Shown: positions 1-11,790, numbered from the stretch's first letter. The stretch is DNA of 64,000 nucleotides from Petaurus breviceps papuanus (GCA_028583685.1 JAMXIF010000043.1:6291796-6355795); one strand, 5' to 3'. Notes: generated from the letters alone by a model not told the origin. Translations and numbers: made by a program.

Positions 1-72
1 CATTACACCCAGAAATAACTGGCTGTGTAACCTTGAGCAAGTTACTTAACCCCAATTGCTTAAAAAAAAGAG
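1..72 (+). repeat. tRNA-derived SINE (WSINE-like), 3' part
   Basis: This is the 3' tail of a marsupial tRNA-derived SINE cut by the window edge. It reads through the conserved 'gtgtaaccttgagcaagtta' segment and ends in a short A-rich run. Its 'cagaaataactggc' signature matches the second monomer of the dimers at 16,008 and 58,566. HAL1 sequence follows directly. Confidence 0.85.
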
Positions 73-407
73 AGATGGGATTAAAACCAAGAATCACCTA
101 CCCAGCAAAACTGAGTTTCATGTTTCAGGGGAAAATATGGTCATTCAGTGGAATAGAGGACTTTCAAGTACTCTTGATGAAAAAACCAGAGTCGAATAGA
201 AAATTTAACATTCAGATACAAGAAGCAAGAGAAGCACGAGAAGGTAAACAGGGAAAAGAAATCATAAGGAACTTATCAAAGTTGAACTATTTACATTCCT
301 ACATGGAAAAACAATAATTGTAACTTATGAAACTTTTCTCAGTATGAAAATAGTTGAAGGGAATAGAAATATATATGAGGGTATATGGGCATATGAATAC
401 ATATGTG

Positions 408-446
<39 letters not shown>

Positions 447-1302
447 GTTTACAGGTATACATAGATAGAGGGCACAGTACCAATTTAATAGGAAGGCATG
501 ATACTTAAAAGGAGAAATTAAGAGGTAAGAGAGGAATATAATGAGAGGAGATGGGGAGAGACAGAATGGGGTAAACTTTTTCATATAGAAGAAACAAGGG
601 AAAATGGTTACAATGGAGGGGAAGAACAGGAAGGCAAAAAGTCAAAACCTTATTCTCATTGAATTTGGCTCAGGGAGGGAATGACATACACAGTAAATAA
701 GGTATCTCACCCTACAAGAGAGTAGGGAGGAAGGGGATGAGAGGGGGGATGATGGAAGGGAGAGCAGGCCGGAGGGGAGGGAAGTTGGAAGCACACACTT
801 TTGAAAAGTGACAGGATCAAATTAGAGAACAGAAAAAATGGGAGGTTGTATAAGAGGGAGGGAAATATAGTCAGTCTTTTACAATATATTTACTATGGTA
901 ATGTTTTGCAAAGCTACACATGTACAACCTATACTGAATTGCTTAGCTTCCCAGTAAGGGTGGGTGAGAAGGGAGGAAGAGAACAAATCTGGAATTCAAA
1001 GTTTTAAAATCACATGTTTAAAAATATATAAATATTGTTATTAATACTATTTTACATGTAATTGGGAAATAAGATATGCAGGCATTGGGGCATAGAGATC
1101 CACCATACCCTACTGGAAAAGTCAAAGGGGGGTATGGGAGAAGATATGTCAGAGAGCAGATTGGAGGAGGGGATATCGTGTGGGACCACTATTTTGCGGC
1201 AATGGGTAGGGGGAAAATGGGGGGAAAAAATTGTAACTCAAAATCTGGCGGAAATGAATGATGTAAACCAGAAGTTAATAAAGCATTTGAAAAAAAAAAA
1301 AA
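73..1302 (+). mobile_element. HAL1 (half-L1) retrotransposon, 5'-truncated copy
   Basis: This is the 3' half of a HAL1, an L1-derived element that carries ORF1 and a 3' UTR but no ORF2. The first 240 bases encode the C-terminal domain of an L1 ORF1 protein, including PRITYPAKLSF (the usual L1 motif is PRISYPAKLSF) and a K/E/R-rich tail ending ...SYMEKQ at about 316. About 980 bases of 3' UTR follow, with an AT microsatellite at 410-446, an AATAAA at about 1,278 and a poly(A) at 1,290-1,302. The same ORF1-to-UTR order is seen on the minus strand at 59,082-61,545, so the lack of ORF2 is a family trait and not a local deletion. The 5' part of ORF1 is missing here, where a SINE tail abuts. Confidence 0.8.
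410..446. repeat. (TG)n(TA)n microsatellite in the HAL1 3' UTR
   Basis: A short TG run is followed by alternating TA. The HAL1 at 59,082 has a CA/TA-rich stretch at the matching place (59,890-60,006), so the simple repeat probably belongs to the element. Confidence 0.9.
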
Positions 1303-1324
1303 GAGCAACTATGTAGTACAATGC

Positions 1325-2613
1325 TGTAATGGCAAGCAAAGAAGTACTTAGTGCTTTGTTTCAACTATTTAATTATTTAGCACCTTGTTTCAGTTCAAGT
1401 TTCTTTTGAGCCTTGCTCATGATTATATCATCTTTGTTAAGAAACAGAACTTGTGAAACCCACAGTGGGAGGGACTTGCCAAAGACAGGAATAGGAAGGA
1501 CATAAGAGGTGGGTGGAACAGGGAGGAACTAATGACCATATAAAAATAGAAGCATAGGCTGGGATAGAGCTCAACTGGGATGAAGCATGGGTGTGGCATC
1601 AGTACTTTGTCTGTCTGTGTTGATGTTACTTTGTCAGATCTGTCTGCCGATAGAAGACATTGCTGTTGTTGCAGAAGCTCTGGGACTTTTCTGATGGTTC
1701 AGAAACCCTGAAAGAGGATTTTCTTGTTGTCCATTTACAGACATCCTGTAAGATGGTTTTACTGATGTTTTCAGAGGTCCTGGAACTGTACTGATGATTT
1801 GTGTTGATTTCTCAGATCTTGTTTGTAGGTCTATGTTGATTTCACAGGCAGAAAATGAATTGATGATGGTGCTGGCAATGTGAATGAATGTTATTGTGAC
1901 TCTGTTAAGCTTTGTCTTCCCTGAAACTGAAACTGTGAAGGACCTGAGGTGGACTAGACACTGTGAGCTTCAATATGGAAAAGGAGCTAGACAAGGAGTT
2001 GGCCAAGGAATTGGATGAGTTGCTGAGAGCTGCATGCCTGTGATCCAGGTGACAGTTGGGTAGATCCAGGGAGGTGGACCCAATCATTGAATTTGGGAGT
2101 CAGCCTCTAGCCAATATGTAAAGACCTCTCCTTGAGTACTTAGTGCTGATTGACAAGATCATCATTTACTGTGATCTAGGGGTGGGAGAACTTTGTACTT
2201 TGTATATTGAACCCTTTAAGATGATTGAGTTAAGGATGATTGGAACCTAATCTCCAATCAGGAAGAAAGAAAACTTTTTGACTGAGAGATTAAGACAACT
2301 GATTGAGGGGTGGAAAACATTGACCTTTGTACTTTGTGTCCCTTAAGAAGGATTGTTCCTTAAGGATGGTTAAGGACTTACTGAATGGTATCTTTTGTTT
2401 AAAACTATGTGACCACTTTAGTGAAAATTATGTGGTCACTTTATTGATAAGTTGTTATGTTATAATATTGTAAATGCTGTACTTTGGTTTCTGTGAATGT
2501 TTTGCTTTAGTTTACTGCTCAATAAATAGAGAATTCACTATACTATATGACTAGAACCTTAGAGCTATTCAAAGCAGCAGCCCTCTGGAAAGCTTTTTGT
2601 GCTTTGCTTTGCA
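1325..2613 (+). mobile_element. Solo LTR of an endogenous retrovirus, copy 1
   Basis: This LTR-like unit starts TGTAATGG and ends GCTTTGCA, and is flanked on both sides by the exact 5-bp duplication AATGC (1,320-1,324 and 2,614-2,618). It has a TATA-like box (ccatataaaaat) near 1,538 and an AATAAA at about 2,521 close to its 3' end. No internal retroviral region follows, so it is a solo LTR left by recombination between LTRs. A 5-bp duplication is typical of ERVL (class III) and some other ERVs. A diverged second copy lies on the minus strand at 37,287-38,759. It is an old fossil with no coding capacity. Confidence 0.75.
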
Positions 2614-2618
2614 AATGC

Positions 2619-2872
2619 ATAGAGCAATGGACTAGAAGGCATGAAGACTTGAGTTCAAATTCTACTTCAAACACTTTCTAGTTCTGTGATCCTAGGCATG
2701 TCACTAAACCTCTGCCTGCCTCAGTTTCCTCATTCATAAAATGAAGTTAACAATAGCACCTACCAGTCAATATTGTTGTGAGGATCAAATGAGATTAACA
2801 TGCATAAAGCACTTTGCAAACCTTAAAGTGATATATAAACACTAGATAATACTTTTATTGCTATTATTATTA
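2619..2872 (+). repeat. MIR-type CORE-SINE
   Basis: An old MIR-like SINE with the motifs cctcagtttcctc, aaaatgaagtta, gatcaaatgagatt and gcactttgcaaacctt in the usual order. It begins just after the target duplication of the preceding solo LTR. Confidence 0.8.
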
Positions 2873-2874
2873 AC

Positions 2875-3595
2875 GTCTATTATGTGCCAGGTGCTATTGT
2901 GGGGACTATGGATACAAATACAGAGAATGAAATAATTTCTTCTCATAATAAGCTTATATTTTCATGGAGGAGATAACAAATGAATATAAAATATATACAG
3001 CATAAATTCATATATATGCCTTATACACATATACACGAAGTACTAAAGTAGATTATAGTTTGAATGGAAGTGCACTAGCAATAGAGAAGAGCAAAAAAGA
3101 CTTCATACAGAAAATGATGCCTGAACAGTAATTAAAGAAAAGGAAAAATATTTTGAAGAACAGATAAAGAGGGAGCACATTCCAGGCATAGTGAATAGCC
3201 AGTGTAAATGAACATAGATGAATGGCAGATTGTTGCTGTGAATGAGGAGCAGAGAGAAATCCACTTGGGTTGGATCACAGATTATAGGAAGTAGAGTTAT
3301 AATCTATGAGCCTAGGAAGACAGGCTGGGACCAGGTTGTGTGAGGTTTTACAATCTAGAAGCAATATAAACCCATAGGACTTGGTGGAATAGGGAATTCA
3401 TATAAGATTTGTCCTTAAGAAAAATTACTTTGTCAGTATTGTATAGGATGGATTCCTTAGGAGTGGTGAGAGATTTGAATCAGGAAAATAAAAAATCAAT
3501 TAAAAGTAAATTTCCATAATTTAGGAAAGAGCTGATGAGCGCCTGAACTAATGTGGTATCTATTCTTACAACTAGGGAAGAGGGAAGGGAAGAGA
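2875..3595 (-). mobile_element. L2-clade LINE fragment, antisense
   Basis: The plus strand carries the complement of an L2-type 3' region (tatgtgccaggtgctatt, agcacattccaggcatagtg, aggatggattcc, gagctgatgagcgcctgaac). The same landmarks in the same order occur at 21,897-23,080 and 33,850-34,600. The reading frames are broken throughout, so this is an old copy. Confidence 0.6.
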
Positions 3596-3619
3596 AGGAA
3601 AGACAAGGGAAAGGAGCCA

Positions 3620-4190
3620 AATATTTCCATTTCCACATCAACAACACTTCTTGCTTATGCTCTGTATATTAATGATATCTCTGTACCCTAATATGTAGTC
3701 AGTTTTATTTAAAATTTCCATGTGGTGCTGAGAATTATGTTGATTATTTAGCAGTCCCACATGTTAAGATTTCTTAAGTTTTTTAGTTCTAATTTATCCA
3801 GCAATTTGTTCAATTCTATTTTTTCTTTTTTTAAACTATCTCTTAAATTTTTCCCAAACTGAGAAAAATACATTCAATTCTCCCATTATTATTACATTGT
3901 TATCTATGTCTTTTTTGTAAATCAGTTACTGTTTCCTTTATGACTTTAGGTGCTAAGGCATTTGGAAGATATAAATTTAGATACAGGTTTGTTGCGTATG
4001 GTTCCCTTAAGCATAATGTAATTTTCTTGTTCAACTCTGTTATAAATTTTTGTTTTGGCTTCATTGAATAGCATAATTATATCTCTTGCTTTTTTGGACT
4101 CACCTGATGAACAGTAAATTTTGTTACTGTCCCTAATCTTTATTCTATTATTCTTTGCTTTTTTAGGTGTGTTTCTTTTAAACAACAGAG

Positions 4191-4245
<55 letters not shown>

Positions 4246-4430
4246 TGTGTGTCCAATCTGTCATTCCATTTTTTATTGTATTGTTTATTGATTCATACAT
4301 TTATATTTTTCTTCATTTGTCCCTATTGTTTTTTTCTAAACTATCCCCTTTTTTTCTCTATATTTTTAAAGATAAATATTTTGTCTCTTCAGCTATTTTT
4401 TTTACTTAACCTACTTTAAGGCAAACTTAT
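3620..4430 (-). mobile_element. Decayed L1, ORF2 endonuclease region
   Basis: The minus strand between about 4,185 and 3,946 encodes a stretch with ENYIMLKGTIRN, which corresponds to the L1 ORF2 endonuclease segment usually read as GHYIMVKGSI. Downstream are weak matches to the conserved MGDFN and FFSAPHHTYSKIDHI regions. Several stops interrupt the frame, so this is an old copy. A (TG)n microsatellite at 4,192-4,252 lies inside it. Confidence 0.6.
4192..4252. repeat. (TG)n microsatellite
   Basis: About 30 TG units with one interruption, inside the decayed L1. Confidence 0.95.
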
Positions 4431-5589
4431 TCACATATGCTTTCTTCTTCTGAACACTAAAGAATCACCCCTCCCTTTTGTCATGCCCCTTCCTTGTTTG
4501 GGAGTTTTAATTTGTTCATTCCTTTTTCTTGCTTTCTTTTTTCTGAGTACCTAATTCTTCCCTTTTTATTATCCAACAACTAAGAAGTAAAGCAAAATCT
4601 CCCTTTCTTGCTTTCCCTTTAACTTGTCTTTTAGATTTTTTATTTCCTGAAATGTCTTTTCTTAATATATAAATGCTTCTTTCTCTATTTCTCTTAATTA
4701 ATTATCTTCTGTTTCTATTCTAAACATTTATTGTTTGATTCATGGCCCTTATGCATGAGATGTTACTCATGGAATTAAAGTACCTATTAAATTTCCTCTT
4801 CTAAGTTATTGCCTTCTATAACTTTGGTTTTTTTCTGTCAAACATCACTCTTAGAAACATCAATTCTTGCTGGATATAGAGAAGATAAAAGTATTACCTT
4901 ATGGCAGAAATTCTCAGGTGTACCTTATTTTCTTTCCCATTTCTGTCTACTGCCCTCCCAAATCATTTTATTTCTATTTGCCAAGAAATAACCTCTCTAG
5001 CTCCCTCTCTTCTTGGTGCTGATTGCTCAGGAACTCTAATTCTCCTGAAAAGCCTGCTGTTAATATGGAGACAACACTCTCTTAAAGACAGTAGTCACTA
5101 TGAGCACCAAATCACTGCATATTGTACTCACTGTAATGTCCTCAGCTCCCATCACAGAATACCATCATCACATTGAGATCATTCTTCAGTGAGACCCCTT
5201 TCTATCACAGAACTGAGATTTCCCTTTCCCTTTCCCTGTTTCAGTATCTTGCCTTATACCTTATCTATTTTTCCATAGACCTACTTCTTTTTGAGAAGCC
5301 ATAGATGTTGTTTCTCTCTCATTGTTTACCACTGAATTGATTAGGGCACATTGCACATTCACTTTTATCTTCTTTCTCCCCTCTTTCCTTTATATATCTT
5401 ACCATTGTATGGTTTAGTCCTACAAATTATATGTGTACATACATACATGTACACACATACATGTACACACACATATATGTGTATATATATGTGTATATAT
5501 CACATAATTCACTTATAAGCAGGTGTTTCTTTTAGTCCATAGCTATTTTAGGCTGATTATTCCACTGTCACTCCTTTATTTAAGTCCCA
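4431..5589. other. Pyrimidine-rich stretch, unassigned
   Basis: T/C-rich plus strand between two L1-like pieces. It may be the 5' end of ORF2 and the inter-ORF region of the same antisense L1, but no motif confirms this. A small CA/TA-rich patch lies at 5,430-5,500. No gene is seen. Confidence 0.4.
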
Positions 5590-6570
5590 ATTTCATGTTT
5601 ATCTCCTAGCATATTTTAAAGAGAAATCACTTAATGGCTTCTTTGCTGTTGTTGTTTTAAGTGGTTGAGTTTTTCTGTTTCTGTCTTCCCAGTCAGATAA
5701 TTGCTTTTTTTTCCCCATGTATTCTTTGGTTCTATTTCTTTACCTTTCTGTTGCTTCTGTTTTCTGGTAAGTATGAAAATTTGAATAAATTTCTCGTAGC
5801 AGATTTTACACTGGAATACCTCTCTTTTGCCTCTCAAATGCCTTTCTTTTATTGAATGCCCATCTTTTAAAATTAATCATTAGACCTAGCTTTGCAAAGT
5901 ATGTCCTTTGAAATTTCATCTTGAGCTCTTTTGCCTTTCAAACCATGTGATTTTACTCCCTCCTTTGTTTTTGATGGGCGCAGATTAGCCTTGTATTATT
6001 GGAATTTTTTTTCTTCACGTTTGAAGATATTTTTTGTGCTCCCTTGCAGAATTTGTTTGTTTGGGTTTTTTTTTTATCTTTATAATTGTTGACCTTTGTT
6101 TCTTGAAGTTTGCGGGATAGGTTTCCCACATCTCTTTCCATATCCCCCAATAAAATCTATCCATTGATGTCTTGTTTTCTCAATTCAGAAATTCTAGGAA
6201 ATATTATTGTACTATTTTTTAAATTATCATGTTTGGATCTTTTTTTTAACTTATCCTGCTCTTCTAGGAGACTTGTGATGCTCAAATTGTCTCTATATCC
6301 TTTCTTTGAGATAAATGTCTTGCTTGTATAGAGATCACACATTCTTTTAAAGTTGTTGCATTTTCTTTCTCTTTTTTCCAAATTGTCCTTCACTTCAGTA
6401 TATCACCTCCCTAATAATCTGTTTTCCCTTATATTTCCTTTACCTTTCAATATTTGTTCAGTGATTTGGGAGCTTAGTTGTCTTAGAGTCCATCTCTCCT
6501 CTTTTATTATCTTACTACTGACATTTTTGCTTCTGCTCAAGGTTCTTAATTGAGTTTTCTTCCTCCTGAG
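5590..6570 (-). mobile_element. Possible L1 ORF1-like relic
   Basis: The minus strand has broken frames rich in K, E, Q and R, such as LLEEQDKLKKRSKHDNLKN, that resemble the end of the ORF1 coiled coil and the start of its RNA-recognition domain (an RRDNLKI-like motif). Together with the endonuclease relic at 3,620-4,430 this would fit one antisense L1 of about 3 kb. The match is weak. Confidence 0.3.
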
Positions 6571-7234
6571 ATTTTGGAAATTTTACTCTTCTTTCTTATA
6601 CTCCCCTATCACTGTCTGACTCCACCCAGTGTTGGACACCCAAAGTTATCTCCAACTTCTCCCACATTGGGAGAGGTGGTAATTAACTAGCCTTAATCCC
6701 AGCCTCCAGTCACTTCTGGGAGGACAGAACTCATCCCAGATATATGGCAGTCCCCTCTCCTTCAGGTCTATTACAGTGGTACACACAATCTGATACCCTG
6801 CTCTGGTTCTCATAGTCTTTAGCTCTCCTTCACAATGGGATGGGCAGAGTTGCTCCTTATTTCTACAGAAGGGTAAAATCAGGGCAGAGTGTACTGACAG
6901 AGAATGCAGAGGCATCAGGGAAATCGTTTTCTGAGTGGGCCCCAGAGCACAAGCCAGGAGGTCAAGTTGTGACACCCTTCCAGAGAGTTGAAACATGTGG
7001 AAAAAGGGTGCTGAGATGTGTTAAAGTTTATGGATTAACGTCTGTGCTGATAATTTATCAGGTTATTGCCTTAATAGACTTGTTTAGCCTTATCTTGCAG
7101 GGATAGCTACAAATTACTTTACCTCTTCCACATAATTCTTACATTGCAGAGTTTTGAGAGTTCATGAGGACTGGAGAAAATATCTCATTTTCCATCTTAT
7201 TTTATGTGATCTCATCACCTCTTGATTATATTTT
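6571..7234. other. Unassigned unique sequence
   Basis: No repeat or gene was recognised. Overlapping open frames of 116 codons (minus) and 88 codons (plus) occur at 6,646-7,106 but show no known motif, and the two strands are equally open, which argues against coding. Confidence 0.4.
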
Positions 7235-7845
7235 GTGGCTCCTAGGTGGTCTCCATGCCTCACATCTCTCTCCACTCTAATTGATCTGACACAGCTGCCA
7301 AATTGATTTTCTTTAGGTACAAATCTGACCATATCACTCCCCTACAAAACAACAAAACCGGCTCTCAATAGTTCTCTGTTGCCTGGAGGATTAAATATAA
7401 ACTCCTATGATTATATTTAAAATTTACAAAGCAGCCCCAAAGGGGCTTTCAAGCTTTATGATCTAGTCAAACTGGGCTTCTCTGTCCCTCACACACAGAT
7501 TATCATTTCCTATCTCTCTTCCTTTGCACTCACTATTTCTCATACATTGAATGTACTCCTTACTCCCCTCATGTATACTCTCTCTTGAAGCCTTTGCTAA
7601 TTCTCCAAAATGCTAGTTTGGTTCCCCTATCTTCCTAACTGCCTTGAACTGAATTATCTTGTCTGTATCTTTACATATATTCATATATGCATATATTTAT
7701 ACTTATCGCTTCCTTATTAGAATATAAACTCCTTAAAAGTACTGACTTTTCATTCTTAGTCTTTGTATCTCCAGCACCCACTACAGGGTCATGCATATTC
7801 TAGGCTCTTAATAAACGTTTATTGATAGACTGATAGAAAGTATTT
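7235..7845 (+). mobile_element. L2-clade LINE, 3' portion
   Basis: It reads in L2 order: ccaaattgattttcttta, a degenerate 'AFQAL.DLVKLGF' type segment, ttagaatataaactcctta, tttgtatctccagcacc, and the terminus cttaataaacgtttattgat with a short GATAGACT-like tail. An old 3'-end copy. Confidence 0.7.
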
Positions 7846-7974
7846 CTCCCAAGAATTCCCTATACAAATGAAATCATAGGCCCAGAACAAAAAGCAAAAG
7901 GCTTTGCTCACAATGAGCTTATGTTCTATTGGGAGATAGGAGTGCAAAGATTCATATTGAGTTACAGATCTTCA

Positions 7975-8240
7975 TAGATTCAGAGCTATGAGGGTCCTCA
8001 GAGACCATCTAGTTTTACCACTTCAGTTTTAAAGATGCAGGAACTGGCAAAATAACTTGTTCAAGGTAAGACAGCTAGTAAATAATGAAACTAGAATTCA
8101 GATATTAAGCTTTAGAGGTAGACTTTGAACCAAAATCCCCTGACACTGAAGGCAGTGCTCTTTCTATTGTACCATAGTGTGCCCAGCTTCCTAAATTTCA
8201 AATGAGGAAATTCAGGCCCAGAAAGAAGGGGAAATTTCCC
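7975..8240. repeat. CORE-SINE (MIR-like) fragments
   Basis: The segments agagaccatctagtttta, aacttgttcaaggtaag and acagctagtaaataatg match the antisense core of MIR-type SINEs. A second weak piece follows to about 8,240. Confidence 0.55.
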
Positions 8241-8995
8241 TATGATCATACTGACAATATGACTTATGCTTCCTAGGTTTTTCCAAGTGATATACTTGAG
8301 GTGTCGCAAGAATAACAGTAGTGTACTTTAAGGTCAACATTCTACTTTTTACAAGCTTACAAGGCAAGAGATCAAGGGGGGTTCACTTTAATTAAATTAT
8401 TACACAATGGCAGAGCTTTCTATGTGTTGTTTCACAAGGAGTTCAAACTTGCCAAGCCTAGGGTCTGAAAGAGCAGGCAAGAAAGAAGCCCTTGTTGGTC
8501 TGGGCTCTCTATTCTAGGGATGATGTAGAATGTTTTCCAAAATTATTCAAATAGGAAAGCCTCTCATCTCTGCTCTTGATCCCCCATAGTCCTTTTTGGG
8601 ATCTCCCATTCATATTCACAGATTTCTATATTTGTTATTATTACATAGACAAGTAGGCCTGTGACAAAACATTTTATCATACCAGAGAGGAAATGGTAAG
8701 AAAATTTCCTGAAAATTTTCCCAAATAAAAGTCTCCTCCCCATAGATACTTTTAGATATTTTTTCTAGGTGGTAAAAAGATCAGAGAAATGAGCTATATA
8801 CTGGGGACTCCCTTTCAGGGACCAGGAATCCATACAAATTGAATGCAAGGAAAAGTAGTGAGAAGAGACATTATCCTTTTCCCAATGGCACAAAATACAT
8901 ATCTCAAAAGATTCTAGTTGCCAGTGTCCTGGAATATGCCATTGCTCCAACCTAGAAGTGCTTTTGAAGTGTAAGATAAATATCAGTCATTATTA
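8241..8995. other. Unassigned sequence
   Basis: Nothing recognisable was seen on either strand. Short open frames at 8,112-8,309 and 8,765-8,950 on the minus strand carry no motif. Confidence 0.4.
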
Positions 8996-8997
8996 TT

Positions 8998-9120
8998 AGG
9001 GGCATAATAACAGCTGACATTTAGGCAACAAATTTATACAAAGAGTTTTACATACGTTTAATTTCATTGGACTTCATTTATATACATATGGTTTCATTGG
9101 ATCCTGACGATAGCTAGTAT
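8998..9120 (-). repeat. MIR-type SINE 3' end, antisense
   Basis: Carries the degenerate order cagctgacattta, aagagttttacatac and ttggatcctgacgatag, matching the reversed 3' end of MIR. Confidence 0.5.
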
Positions 9121-9209
9121 GACAAAGAGACTTGAAAAGTATGAAAGAGACTTCGGGGGCTCATACCTTTAATTCAAGCCACTGCCTTTAGTTCCTCCAT
9201 ATGGAGCCA

Positions 9210-9524
9210 ATTATTGCAAGTTGAAAGCCTCTTCTGAAAAGACTTCCCTTCAAATACTTGAAGACATTTTCCTTGCCTCCTTGACCCATTCCCCAGCATC
9301 CAAAGTCTTCTCCAAGCAAAACACTCATTCCTTCCTTCAGTCTATCTTCACATGGCACAATATTTCTCCAAGTTGTCTCGCCTCAGTATCCCTCTCAAAA
9401 CATGGTCCCAGAACTGAACAACATTCTTCAGATTTGCTGATACTCAGGTTCAGAGTACATCAGTATGTCATCTGCCTTGTACTTCCAATTACATGCCTCT
9501 CAGTGAAGCCTATAATTATATTAT
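9210..9524 (-). mobile_element. CR1/L3 LINE fragment, antisense
   Basis: The plus strand has the antisense CR1 landmarks: ttcaaatacttgaagaca, ggtcccagaactgaacaa, gctgatactcaggttcag. The same landmarks recur at 26,050-26,985 and 29,340-30,065. Confidence 0.6.
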
Positions 9525-9538
9525 CTCCCTTCTATTCT

Positions 9539-9728
9539 TTGTTTTGTTTTGTTTTGTCTTTTGGAGTGAAATCGGGGTTAAGTAACTTGCCCGAGGTTAC
9601 ACGGCTAGTTTTTTGTTTTGTTTTGTTTTGTTTTTGTGTGGGTGTTAAGTGTCTGAAGCTGGAACTGAACTCGGGTCCTCCTGACTCCAGGGCCTGGGGT
9701 TTGCTCACTGTGCCACCTAGCCACCCCT
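9539..9728 (-). repeat. WSINE-like SINE with perfect 14-bp target duplication
   Basis: A full-length tRNA-derived SINE in minus orientation, flanked by CTCCCTTCTATTCT at 9,525-9,538 and 9,729-9,742. Its internal A/C-rich linker has grown into a run of TTTTG units near 9,611-9,637. Confidence 0.9.
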
Positions 9729-9789
9729 CTCCCTTCTATTCTCTTCTCCCTGGAAATTGACTTTGCAATTCTTTTAGCTTGTTGACCTG

Positions 9790-10175
9790 TTCCACAATCC
9801 TTAAAAATGCCACAGTCATTACAGCCTTTAGTCGTGCTGTTCTCTGCACCTGGAATGTCCTAACATGCTGTCCTACTTTCCCAGATTCATTCTATTCTTT
9901 AGGATTCAGCTCCAGGTCTGTCTCTTCAATTACTCCTCAATGCCTTCTCTGGTTACTGAAACTCATACTGACTTTTCCTTTTACTCAAATTAAATTGCAA
10001 TGATCTCACTTATACAACCTAGAATGTTGGTTATATAAAGTTTAGTACTATTTTCTAATTGGTGCTCTGACACAAGTATTATCTCCCTTCATAATTTTTC
10101 ACTCTGTGATAGCAGGAGACTTCTACTTTATTTCTGATACCTTCCAAACATGTGGCAAAACATTGGAAGGCCAAT
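9790..10175 (+). mobile_element. L2-clade LINE, 3' portion
   Basis: Shows tttagtcgtgctgttctctg and cacctggaatgtccta, which correspond to the L2 3' ORF end, then ttcagctccaggtctgtc. The terminus is degenerate near 10,170. Confidence 0.6.
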
Positions 10176-10185
10176 AAATATCCTT

Positions 10186-10431
10186 GGGGTGGCCAGGTAG
10201 TGCAACAGATAAAGTACTGGGCTTGGAATCAAGAAGAATCATCTCTGTGAGCTCAAATAGAGCTTCAGACACTTACGAACTGTGCGACCCTGGGTGAGTC
10301 ACTTAGCCCTGTTCACCTCAGTCTCCTCATCTGTAAGATCTGAAGAAGGAAATGGAAAACCACTCTAGTATCTTTGCCAAGAAAACCCCACATGAGATTG
10401 CAAGGAGTCAGACACAACTGAAAAACAACAA
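10186..10431 (+). repeat. MAR1 SINE
   Basis: A marsupial MAR1 SINE: tRNA-like head, then caccactctagtatctttgcc and an RTE-like tail (gagtcagacacaactgaaaa) ending in a short AAC repeat. The 10-bp duplication AAATATCCTT flanks it (10,176-10,185 and 10,432-10,441). Confidence 0.85.
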
Positions 10432-10441
10432 AAATATCCTT

Positions 10442-11029
10442 TACTTCCTTCACTTCAACTTATCAAACTAATGGGAAACAATAGATTTAGAGTCAAAGCA
10501 TCTAGATTAGGATCTTAGCTTTTTTATATTCTGTGTATATGACTTTAAGCAAGTACTTTGACTTTCCTGGATACCAATTTCCTTATTTGTGGAATCTGAT
10601 CTTTATTCTTTTTAAAAATATAATTTGCACATATCTACAATCACTGATGTGCCAATACTATAATCACATTCTTTTACACTATTTCTTAATTGTTGCTTTA
10701 AGAAAGCATATAATATGTTGAGTTTCCTTAATAATGTACGTTTAGAACTGCATATCTTATTATCGTATATCATTACAAAAGTCTTTTCTTCTTTTTATTT
10801 CAAACTATGACACTTCCATTATTCTTTCTTTTATAAACCTAGTTGCTTATTTATACCCTGTGATCCTTGGTGGGTAGCATTATGTTTGTATTTTTTCCTC
10901 ACTGTTTATTTATTATAATAAACTTCTATAAAATATTAAAAGTTAGAATTTCAACCCTGCATATCTGGAATAAGAGATAGGCAGCAGTGCCTGGTTAGAA
11001 GAGAACTGGGCTTTAAATATTGACATTTT
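10442..11029. other. AT-rich unassigned sequence
   Basis: No repeat family or gene recognised. One short MIR-like hint (tagagtcaaagcatctagat) near 10,490 was too weak to call. Confidence 0.35.
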
Positions 11030-11035
11030 CATGGT

Positions 11036-11374
11036 TTGAAAGGTGATCCAGAAGGGCGTTTAGGACTCCATGCTCCTGACAGATCTGAATTTTTATCAAG
11101 GAAGCATGTCTGCCAGAAGCAGGCCCTGCCACAAGGCTTTTCTGCCAGTATTATTTCTGCAGGACTAAAGACTATCAATGGCTGGTCACTAAGGAAATTC
11201 TTTGACCTCAGACCTGTCTCAGTTTCCAAAGCATCCTTAACTATCGTGCAGTTATCACAGAGTTTTGGATGCCTCCAAATAAGCCATCTCTGTAATGATA
11301 CCAATGTATATATAAAGAGGATATCAACAAATTTCACTGAATTTAATAAATATATTCCTTCTGAAATTTTATAG
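11036..11374 (+). other. Complex unique block with 112-codon open frame
   Basis: This non-repetitive block stays open for 112 codons on the plus strand from an ATG, and for 102 codons on the minus strand (11,029-11,337). Neither translation shows a domain I recognise. The plus frame is S/K-rich and ends in AT-rich sequence. There is no clear splice-site pair. It could be a gene fragment, a conserved noncoding block or chance. Confidence 0.25.
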
Positions 11375-11599
11375 GAAGAAAGATACAGCTTGTCAGTACA
11401 AGTTTGAAATGTTCAGTCACTAATGGAGGGGACCAGGAAGAGGGATAAATAGAGAAGGGTTTGTTCATGCCAGATGAGTAATTTCTAACTGCATGTATGG
11501 ACACCTGAAAGGCCCGTGTGAGACCAATAGTCTACACCATGCTGAACACATATAGTATCTGTTCTTTGTTCACAAATCTTGTACTCCAGCTGAGGTGGT

Positions 11600-11790
11600 C
11601 TATTTGCCATCCCATGAGACATTGTTATATCAGTCAAGCAACAAATCTATTAAACACCTTGTATGTGGAAGATCCGACGTTCACAACTATAGAGGTGATT
11701 TTTTTTTTTATAAAGGGCAGTATAAAGATATGACAAGGCATGATCTCTGCCTTCAAAGAACTTTTCACAAACTTGAAAGGGAAGGGAAGC
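11600..11790 (-). mobile_element. L2-clade LINE 3' end, antisense
   Basis: The pieces caagcaacaaatctatta, caccttgtatgtggaag and tgatctctgccttcaaaga match the antisense L2 3' end, with an internal T-rich insertion. Confidence 0.55.

Noticed and set aside
4195-4419. Open frames made of Cys-Val repeats
   Set aside because: They are translations of the (TG)n microsatellite and adjoining T-rich DNA.
9221-9760. 179-codon plus-strand frame
   Set aside because: It reads across an antisense CR1 piece and an antisense SINE, so it is a chance frame.
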